A DNA stretch of 5,907 nucleotides from Bacteroidota bacterium (GTDB lineage Bacteria; Bacteroidota; Bacteroidia; UKL13-3), in contig RDYC01000343.1 of NCBI GenBank assembly GCA_004293295.1, forward strand, positions 1-5,907. The letters are read 5' to 3'. Shown piece by piece: positions 1 through 4,991 of the stretch. The notes under the pieces were generated by a model. That model searched no databases. It was not told where the DNA came from and saw nothing but the letters and a program-made list of their open reading frames with translations. Numbering within the stretch: the stretch's first letter is position 1; each line of letters opens with the position of its first letter. The position numbers and the translations under genes are program-made.

Positions 1-504
1 ATCATGAAATGTCAACTGATTTTTAAAAACCCAAAGTCCTGTAACAATAACAACTAATCCAACAATATCGGTAAAAATACTTACCATAAACTTTCTTGAA
101 AATAGAATGATTGCCTCGAATGATTGTAAAAAGTAGCGTAAAATAATCCAACCGGATAAATGCAACATGGAAACAACATCATGAGAAAAAAAATACGCTC
201 CAATGATAACAGGAAGCAGCAGAAATAACCTGCTGCCAAATGATTCCATCCATAAAAACATTTTTTGTGACGGGTTATCACTAAACGATTTCATTAATGA
301 ATCTTTATTTCCCCAGGCACAAAACTGGGTAGCCAGGTACATGTATAGTTGCAGAATAGTAATTTGCCCCCACCATTCTGGATTTAATAATCTGATAATA
401 ATGGCGGAGGTAAGAATATTGGTAACAGCAGGCAAAAACGAATTTGAACTATGTGCGAATATGTGATAAGAACGCACAAACAGCTTTGATTCAAAAAAAC
501 TCAA
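1..504 (-). CDS. Oligosaccharide flippase-like (Wzx/MATE-type) membrane protein, N-terminal part, runs off left edge
   Basis: The minus-strand frame is open for 168 codons from 504 to the left edge, so the gene is cut and its C-terminal half lies outside. The translation is strongly hydrophobic, with about five membrane segments near residues 23-40, 45-64, 91-107, 116-134 and 142-160. An early stretch, NPEWWGQITILQLYMYLATQ, is followed by a polar loop containing WGNKDSLMKSFSDNPS. This pattern of an early Pro/Gly-containing membrane hairpin and then a 'WGNKDxLxKxFSxNPS'-like loop resembles polysaccharide flippases, which move lipid-linked glycans across the inner membrane (family knowledge; no search done). 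No in-frame ATG lies between the upstream stop (532-534) and residue 56. TTG at 502-504 is therefore the likely start, giving MSFFESKLFV at the N-terminus. A good -7 promoter element lies 40 nt upstream. The gene reads in the same direction as the lipoprotein gene at 633-1808. Another polytopic transporter is possible; that this is a real coding frame is much surer than the substrate. Confidence 0.75.
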   Translation of the reverse strand, partial: MSFFESKLFVRSYHIFAHSSNSFLPAVTNILTSAIIIRLLNPEWWGQITILQLYMYLATQFCAWGNKDSLMKSFSDNPSQKMFLWMESFGSRLFLLLPVIIGAYFFSHDVVSMLHLSGWIILRYFLQSFEAIILFSRKFMVSIFTDIVGLVVIVTGLWVFKNQLTFHD

Positions 505-544
505 TTTGTCTCTTTTTAGATGATGGATTAGCTATGAATAACAT

Positions 545-552
545 CAAAATTA
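545..552 (-). promoter_or_regulatory. Candidate Bacteroidota -7 promoter element for the flippase-like gene
   Basis: Read on the minus strand this is TAATTTTG, a perfect match to the Bacteroidota primary-sigma -7 consensus TAnnTTTG. It ends 40 nt before the proposed TTG start at 504, a sensible leader length. The -33 region is weaker: about 20 nt upstream there is only TTTC where TTTG would be expected. The element lies in the 128-bp gap after the lipoprotein gene, so the flippase-like gene can probably be transcribed independently of it. Confidence 0.45.
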
Positions 553-632
553 ATCTATTAAACCACAATTTGAAACGAATATACTTATAATAGCATAAGC
601 GGCAGCAATTGATTTTTGCTTATTGGCCATTT

Positions 633-1808
633 TTATTGAATAAGATTTGGCTCGTAAAGTGATTCTTCGCGTGCTGAAGTGGGTGGTTTTAGGCTTAAAA
701 AAGGAGCTAGTTTATCTATTTCATCACGAAAATACAACTCACCCAAATATTCAAATTCCGAATGTTTATGGGTTGGTAGGCCAATAAGCTTTTCTTTTAC
801 AAGGTCCAAACTCATTCCCCATTCTAATGCCAACCTTTCCGCATTAGGTTCCATAAAAGAAATATATAACAACTCGGTATATTCATGGTCTTGTCTTCGT
901 GTAAAATCTATATCGCTTTGCAAGGTTTTTCTATAGTTTTTTAACCTTAAAAAATCACGATTTACGATATAGTTAAACATTTCACCGGAATAAAAGCCAG
1001 GTTCATCTGTTTGTTCGGCAAATAATGGTTGAATATTTATTTCGTGACACCAAAGGCATTTTGCAGGTTTTCCGGCAGGCCCTTTTGAAGATGAGAGCAA
1101 GCCTCCGCTGTTATTATAAATGGCAAACCTAAATTGCCCATTAGGCAATTGCTCTTTTACTTCAATATAAGCTGTTTGCCCTTTGCCTTCTTTAATTCTA
1201 CCTTCACATTCGTTGGCAATGTATGCGCTTTTTTTATAGTCGGTATTGTTGCTATCAGGCAGTTCAATTATCCTGTCAACCAGCGAAATGCTTGAATTGG
1301 TTGCAGCAAATCGTTTGCTATCGAGTACTTTACCCTGTTTAAACTCCTGAAATGTTTTGGGCATTCCTACAATGGCATAATAGTGGTATGAAGAGTTGAG
1401 GGTTAGGGCAATAAACCGTCCAAGGTCAATAGCTCCTTTCTTTTGATATTCCTCACTTTGCTTAAAATGTACGACCAATGTTGAAAGGGCCTGTAAACCT
1501 TGCTCATTAAAACCCAGTTTGCTAAAATTTACTATCAGGTTGTTGTTATCCCAAACCACAGCTTGATTAAACGCACCTTTGGGCAGTTCCGCCCCTAAAA
1601 AACTCAATGCCCATAAAAATCCCGTCTCTGCCATTTGTTTGGTTTCAGAGGCATAACCTTTATTCCACCTCAGTGTGAGCCCATATTTATCAAGCGCAGC
1701 TTGTGGCATCGGCAATACCTCCGGCTCATGTTTACAGGTGCTCAACATCATTCCCGCACAACAGAGCAAAAAAAACACATATACGATACTTCTGTTATTC
1801 GTTCTCAT
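633..1808 (-). CDS. Putative monohaem c-type cytochrome lipoprotein, family not recognised
   Basis: This 391-residue protein has a lipoprotein signal: basic MRTNNR, a hydrophobic stretch at about residues 8-22, then LSTC with the candidate lipidated Cys at 25, followed by a charged KHEPE. Thr at -1 is atypical but tolerable for a Bacteroidota lipobox. The mature protein would be anchored facing the periplasm or at the outer membrane. It has a single CxxCH motif, C251-L-W-C254-H255, in the segment GPAGKPAKCLWCHEINIQP, the classic covalent haem c attachment site. Possible distal ligands downstream are M277, M319, M332, H308, H347 and H349; the sequence does not choose between them. The 225 residues before the motif are not a cytochrome fold that I know, and most monohaem cytochrome domains are far shorter than this. 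The ATG at 1806-1808 is the only reasonable start, because an in-frame TAA lies five codons upstream. Function is unknown; electron transfer or haem sensing is inference. A CxxC metal site using the nearby H-K-H is an alternative. Confidence 0.85.
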   Translation of the reverse strand: MRTNNRSIVYVFFLLCCAGMMLSTCKHEPEVLPMPQAALDKYGLTLRWNKGYASETKQMAETGFLWALSFLGAELPKGAFNQAVVWDNNNLIVNFSKLGFNEQGLQALSTLVVHFKQSEEYQKKGAIDLGRFIALTLNSSYHYYAIVGMPKTFQEFKQGKVLDSKRFAATNSSISLVDRIIELPDSNNTDYKKSAYIANECEGRIKEGKGQTAYIEVKEQLPNGQFRFAIYNNSGGLLSSSKGPAGKPAKCLWCHEINIQPLFAEQTDEPGFYSGEMFNYIVNRDFLRLKNYRKTLQSDIDFTRRQDHEYTELLYISFMEPNAERLALEWGMSLDLVKEKLIGLPTHKHSEFEYLGELYFRDEIDKLAPFLSLKPPTSAREESLYEPNLIQ

Positions 1809-2106
1809 GCATGGCCATGGTTAAGGATTTGTCACTGTACTTTTAGGGATTAAGCTTGCAATATAAAAATTAGCTGATAAGATTATCACAATCATCTCAA
1901 TAAACAATACTTTACGATTTTCCCTAATCAGGTATGCGGATACCCAATTTCCAATATGATTGATGAAATGGATATCCCTTGGCACAAATAAATGATATGT
2001 TATTGATTAAAAAGTTTCGAAGATTATATCTGCGTTGCGTATGAATTGGTAAATCACCTATTAGAAGTATTACCCTGTTGCTGTTTTAGGTAATTAAAAA
2101 ACTGGT

Positions 2107-2128
2107 TTATTATTTTACCAAATAATAA
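2107..2128. repeat. AT-rich perfect inverted repeat upstream of the regulator promoter
   Basis: TTATTATTT (2107-2115) and AAATAATAA (2120-2128) are perfect reverse complements separated by TACC. The repeat ends 31 bp before the -33 element of the regulator promoter, where a protein-binding site could act. The arms contain only A and T, so chance formation in AT-rich DNA is quite possible. As an RNA hairpin it would be weak, and it lies upstream of the predicted transcript. A role as an operator is speculative. Confidence 0.25.
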
Positions 2129-2159
2129 CTTAAATAATGCGCAATTGGCAGATGGTATA

Positions 2160-2189
2160 TTGGGTTTGTAAACCTAAGTAATAATTTTG
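2160..2189 (+). promoter_or_regulatory. Bacteroidota-type promoter for the AraC-family regulator gene
   Basis: TTG at 2160-2162 (-33 element), a 19-nt spacer and TAATTTTG at 2182-2189 (-7 element) fit the Bacteroidota primary-sigma consensus TTG-N19-21-TAnnTTTG. Transcription would begin near 2195-2197, giving a leader of about 26 nt before the ATG at 2223. The -7 octamer is identical to the one before the flippase-like gene. Confidence 0.55.
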
Positions 2190-2222
2190 TTGCGTTTAAT
2201 CTTCACTAAAAATTAATTAAGA

Positions 2223-3443
2223 ATGCAGCAATCACCGTTTCTATTTTTAATCATTGCTATTGCTTTTACGCAAGCCATGGTTTTTTCGGTTATTGTTTTC
2301 TTTAGGCCATTACCCAATCATTCTAACAGGTTATTAAGTGCCTTTTTGTTTATTAGCGCATCTGGTATGATTCCCTGGATTTTTAAGCTCAGTGGTATTA
2401 TCAGTACTTTTCCGAGGCTGTTACATGCACCAGTTGGATTTTTCTTTCTTATTGTTCCGATTTTTTATCTTTATGCGTTAAGCGTTGCTAACCAGCTTAA
2501 ACGCAAGCATTTATCGCATCTTTTACCCGGCCTGTTTGAGTTTTTATTTTTGTTTATTATATTTTTACTACCAGATGATGCCCGCTTTAGATTTTACAAT
2601 GTAGCTGGTAAAGAATTTCTTGGGATTTTATATACTTTTATATGGCCTTGTTATAGCATATTTTATGCCTTGTTATCCATACGATTGGTGAATGGTTACG
2701 GCAAAATTGTTCCTGTTTTTTATACCAATTTGAATGGCAAATTATTGAAATGGATTAAAGTAACAGGCTTTATACTTATTGTTTACTTTTTAATAGAGTT
2801 TTTAGCTGCATACTTCGTTGTTTTTGAAAGCAATAGGAGCATTGCAATTTATGTGAGTGCTTTAACCAATTTAATTTGGATTTATTGGGTATCTATCTGT
2901 GGTTTGTTGCAAAAAGAAATTGTTTTACCAATAAATGATTATAAGGAGCTATTGTTAAATAATACCCCGGTTAACAATAATTTAACAGCACAAGAAAGTA
3001 CCCTTGCTTTGCCTTTAGATAACACTGATGAACCCAAGCAAGAAAACCAGTTAAACAATGCGATTGATTTAAAAAATTATCAATTGGTGTGTGATTTATT
3101 TATAGAGAAGCACGTTTATTTAAACAAAGACATCAGCTTATTTATAGTGGCCGAAATGACCGAACTCCATATAAAAGATGTATCAAGGTTAATTAACCAA
3201 TATGCTAAGAAAAATTTTAACCAGTTTGTTAACTCATTTAGGGTGGAAGAAGCAAAAAAGCACTTAATCAATTCAGAGTTGAATCATTTAAACTTAACGG
3301 GTATAGCGGAAAAAGTGGGATTTAACTCCCGATCTACCTTCTTTTCGGCCTTTAAACAGTTGGAGGGTGTTACACCCAATGAGTTTAAAAAGCTTTCTGA
3401 TAATCAATTGAATAACAAAAGTACGAAAAAAAATAGTGTCTAA
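2223..3443 (+). CDS. AraC-family transcriptional regulator with N-terminal seven-helix membrane domain
   Basis: This 406-residue protein joins a membrane part to a DNA-binding part. About seven hydrophobic segments are visible, near residues 6-27, 36-58, 68-90, 97-116, 133-155, 179-201 and 206-229. A polar, Asn/Gln-rich linker follows (about 235-285). The C-terminal AraC domain covers about 286-392. Its first helix-turn-helix lies near 304-330 (SLFIVAEMTELHIKDVSRLI). The second, near 357-390, carries the family signature IAEKVGFNSRSTFFSAFKQL followed by GVTPNEFKK. Membrane-anchored AraC regulators of this layout are common in Bacteroidota. They presumably sense a membrane or envelope signal while the HTH contacts DNA at the membrane; the ligand is unknown. 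The ATG at 2223 places the first helix directly at the N-terminus and sits at the right distance from the promoter. The T9SS propeller gene starts 79 bp downstream on the same strand and may be co-transcribed or controlled by it (inference). The family call is very secure. Confidence 0.95.
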   Translation: MQQSPFLFLIIAIAFTQAMVFSVIVFFRPLPNHSNRLLSAFLFISASGMIPWIFKLSGIISTFPRLLHAPVGFFFLIVPIFYLYALSVANQLKRKHLSHLLPGLFEFLFLFIIFLLPDDARFRFYNVAGKEFLGILYTFIWPCYSIFYALLSIRLVNGYGKIVPVFYTNLNGKLLKWIKVTGFILIVYFLIEFLAAYFVVFESNRSIAIYVSALTNLIWIYWVSICGLLQKEIVLPINDYKELLLNNTPVNNNLTAQESTLALPLDNTDEPKQENQLNNAIDLKNYQLVCDLFIEKHVYLNKDISLFIVAEMTELHIKDVSRLINQYAKKNFNQFVNSFRVEEAKKHLINSELNHLNLTGIAEKVGFNSRSTFFSAFKQLEGVTPNEFKKLSDNQLNNKSTKKNSV

Positions 3444-3522
3444 AATCACGATTTAAGACTTCTTTCAAGGCCATAAATTTCCTTAAAAACTTCCTGTATT
3501 ATTTTTTCGCATAAAAAAATTT

Positions 3523-4764
3523 ATGAAAAAGACCATTTTTACTTTAGTTACGTTTTTGTGTGGTTTAAACTTATTTGCCCAGTGGGTAAGAGTAATCCCC
3601 AACCCCGCTCAGGAGTCATTAACATCAGTGCGATTTTTTAATGATAGCATTGGTTATGCCGTTGGCAATGGCGGAACGATTTTAAAAACTGTAAATGCAG
3701 GAACTAGCTGGAGTTTGCTCACTACAAACACCACACAAACTTTTTTAACCGTTTTTCCTACCAGTAAGGATACTGTGTTTGCAGCCGGAAATGGGGGATT
3801 ATTGACCAGATCTGTTGATGGCGGATTGAATTGGTATTCATTGACTACTGGTACTCCGAAAAACATTTATTCATTGCATTTCTTATCATCACAAGTAGGA
3901 TATGCTGCTACTGGGGATCAAATAAAAACGGGGACAGAAACGCTTAGTTCTGGAACCATTTATAAGACAACTGATGGTGGTTTTAACTGGACTTCGGTAC
4001 TTAATGCAGCTAGCCCATACAGAACTGTTCACTTTATTAATGAACAAATTGGTTTTGCAGGCGGTGACTCTGCAAACGGTATTGTAAAAACCATAAATGG
4101 CGGGCAAAACTGGCAAAACCTTACTTTACCTAACTTTGAGAACAATACCATCCTTTCCCTTCAATTTGTAAATGCCAATTTAGGATATGCAGTTGGCAGC
4201 CGAGGCGTGATGTATAAAACCATTAATGGTGGTTCAAACTGGACCAAAACAACCATTGATACCAATGCCACTTTATTTTCAGTGCATTTCACTGATACGG
4301 ATACTGGGTATGCTGTTGGCTCAAACGTGGAGGGCATTATTTACAAAACAGTAGATGGTGGAACAACCTGGACAAACCAAAAATTTAGCATTTCGGTAAT
4401 TATGCGTGGTGTTTATTTTACCCCTACAAAAACTGGTTATGTGGTGGGCAGGTTTAATGGCGGAGTTGCTGGCATTTGGCGTCAGCAAGGAAACTTTGTA
4501 CCCATTAACTCTGGAGTTAATGACTTAACAACTGATATGTTCAGTGTTTACCCCAATCCTTTCACCAATAACATTTCCATTCAACTCAGCCAGTTGGAAA
4601 AAGCTAACTATTCCATCCGAGACTTGAATGGTAAGGAAGTTAAAAATGGGGTTGTTGGAGCAAATCATCCTACCATTGAACTTGAAACGTTAACCACAGG
4701 TTTTTATGTAGTAACTTTAGTTAGTGGAACTTATGTACAACACATTAAGGTGATTAAGGAGTAA
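3523..4764 (+). CDS. Secreted Ycf48/Asp-box beta-propeller protein with T9SS type A C-terminal sorting domain
   Basis: This 413-residue protein has an N-terminal Sec signal peptide (MKKTIFTLVTFLCGLNLFA, cleavage likely after A19). Residues about 34-320 form repeated blades of the type V-x-F-x-x-x-x-x-G-Y-A-V-G followed by I-x-K-T-x-D/N-G-G-x-x-W. The closing Trp is seen at 63, 104, 156, 197, 240 and 283. A seventh, degenerate blade at about 293-320 lacks the Asp-box and Trp. Seven blades of this kind match the Ycf48/BNR propeller fold, otherwise known from photosystem II assembly factors but widespread in Bacteroidota secreted proteins, where it usually serves binding or adhesion. From about 337, MFSVYPNPFTNNISIQL through GFYVVTLVSGTYVQHIKVIKE is a typical T9SS type A sorting domain, so the protein should cross the outer membrane and be released or anchored. 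No enzymatic domain is visible and the ligand is unknown. The strong terminator at 4871-4905 follows. Confidence 0.95.
   Translation: MKKTIFTLVTFLCGLNLFAQWVRVIPNPAQESLTSVRFFNDSIGYAVGNGGTILKTVNAGTSWSLLTTNTTQTFLTVFPTSKDTVFAAGNGGLLTRSVDGGLNWYSLTTGTPKNIYSLHFLSSQVGYAATGDQIKTGTETLSSGTIYKTTDGGFNWTSVLNAASPYRTVHFINEQIGFAGGDSANGIVKTINGGQNWQNLTLPNFENNTILSLQFVNANLGYAVGSRGVMYKTINGGSNWTKTTIDTNATLFSVHFTDTDTGYAVGSNVEGIIYKTVDGGTTWTNQKFSISVIMRGVYFTPTKTGYVVGRFNGGVAGIWRQQGNFVPINSGVNDLTTDMFSVYPNPFTNNISIQLSQLEKANYSIRDLNGKEVKNGVVGANHPTIELETLTTGFYVVTLVSGTYVQHIKVIKE
3625..4371 (+). repeat. Six coding Asp-box (BNR) repeats within the propeller gene
   Basis: The protein-level units each end in S/T-x-D/N-x-G-x-x-W: TVNAGTSW, SVDGGLNW, TTDGGFNW, TINGGQNW, TINGGSNW and TVDGGTTW. 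Spacing between the Trp residues is 41, 52, 41, 43 and 43. The long third interval reflects an insertion (about residues 131-145, GDQIKTGTETLSSGT) inside blade 3. The repeats have diverged at the DNA level, as expected for an old propeller rather than a recent tandem expansion. Confidence 0.85.
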
Positions 4765-4841
4765 CAAACTCTTGTAATTATGTAACGTCATAAATAACCT
4801 TTAGGCGATTTTCTTATGGTAAATATGTGTTAGCTTAGTTG

Positions 4842-4864
4842 TAACAAGCGCGCATGCCTTGTTA
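4842..4864 (+). other. Hairpin in the 3' region just before the terminator
   Basis: TAACAAG (4842-4848) and CTTGTTA (4858-4864) are perfect inverted arms of 7 bp. Two further G-C pairs can form across a bulged C at 4849, leaving the tetraloop GCAT. The hairpin is followed by GTTTAG rather than a T-run, so it is not a good terminator alone. It lies only 6 nt upstream of the true terminator stem. It may stabilise the 3' end of the propeller mRNA or be part of a small 3'-derived RNA; both are speculation. Confidence 0.4.
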
Positions 4865-4870
4865 GTTTAG

Positions 4871-4905
4871 CCTACGTGATAATACCCTTATCGCGTAGGT
4901 TTTTT
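4871..4905 (+). terminator. Intrinsic (rho-independent) terminator after the propeller gene
   Basis: CCTACGTGATAA (4871-4882) pairs with TTATCGCGTAGG (4888-4899) over 12 bp with one G-U wobble, around the loop TACCC. Six T residues follow (4900-4905). This is a textbook intrinsic terminator for plus-strand transcription. It begins 106 nt after the propeller stop codon. No equivalent A-run precedes the stem, so it should not work in the minus direction. Confidence 0.9.
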
Positions 4906-4945
4906 ATTATAACCAAGGTTAAATGATGCACAAACAACACCTTAA

Positions 4946-4969
4946 TTGGCACAAATAATGTTTAATTTG
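4946..4969 (+). promoter_or_regulatory. Possible promoter region of the SGNH gene (sigma-54-like or primary-sigma-like)
   Basis: TTGGCAC at 4946-4952 matches the sigma-54 -24 element. The -12 element expected five bases later is ATGTT (4958-4962) instead of TTGCW, so only the central TG and the final T fit. Overlapping it, TTAATTTG at 4962-4969 is a one-mismatch version of the Bacteroidota -7 element TAnnTTTG, but no TTG sits 19-21 nt upstream. Because the terminator at 4871-4905 isolates this gene, some promoter must lie between 4906 and 4991. Which sigma factor reads it is uncertain. Confidence 0.25.
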
Positions 4970-4991
4970 CCTGATTTACATTTTATCTGGT

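Larger units (their letters stand above)
1809..2222. other. 414-bp divergent intergenic region
   Basis: This gap lies between the divergent starts of the lipoprotein gene (minus) and the AraC-type regulator (plus). No ORF of useful size is visible on either strand; the longest ATG frames noticed run to about a dozen codons. On the right it holds a promoter for the regulator (2160-2189) and an AT-rich inverted repeat (2107-2128). For the lipoprotein gene I found no convincing minus-strand TAnnTTTG element in the first 200 bp; the best are 4-of-6 matches near 1859-1866. TTGGCACAAATAA at 1979-1991 recurs upstream of the SGNH gene. Confidence 0.6.

Noticed and set aside
81..466. Short frames 81-281 (minus) and 203-466 (plus) as possible small genes
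   Set aside because: Both overlap the longer flippase-like frame that runs from 504 to the left edge. Their translations look like out-of-frame sequence with no domain features.
595..623. Inverted repeat ATAAGC (595-600) / GCTTAT (618-623) as terminator of the lipoprotein gene
   Set aside because: The stem is only 6 bp with a 17-nt loop, and no T-run follows in the minus direction.
679..1853. Plus-strand frames at 679-936 and 1635-1853
   Set aside because: They lie antisense within or across the lipoprotein gene and have no recognisable features or start context.
1954..1989. Tiny plus-strand ORF (about a dozen codons, MIDEMDIPWHK) in the divergent intergenic region
   Set aside because: It is short enough to arise by chance, with no promoter or conservation evidence available and nothing to suggest a leader peptide.
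3444..3522. Promoter or terminator between the regulator and propeller genes
   Set aside because: TATTTTTT near 3500 is only a loose -7 match with no TTG at the right distance. AAGG/CCTT near 3468-3484 is too short a stem to terminate.
3654..4116. Minus-strand frames 3654-3866 and 3889-4116 inside the propeller gene
   Set aside because: They are antisense to a well-supported gene. Their open length is probably a by-product of its repetitive Gly/Thr/Asn codons.
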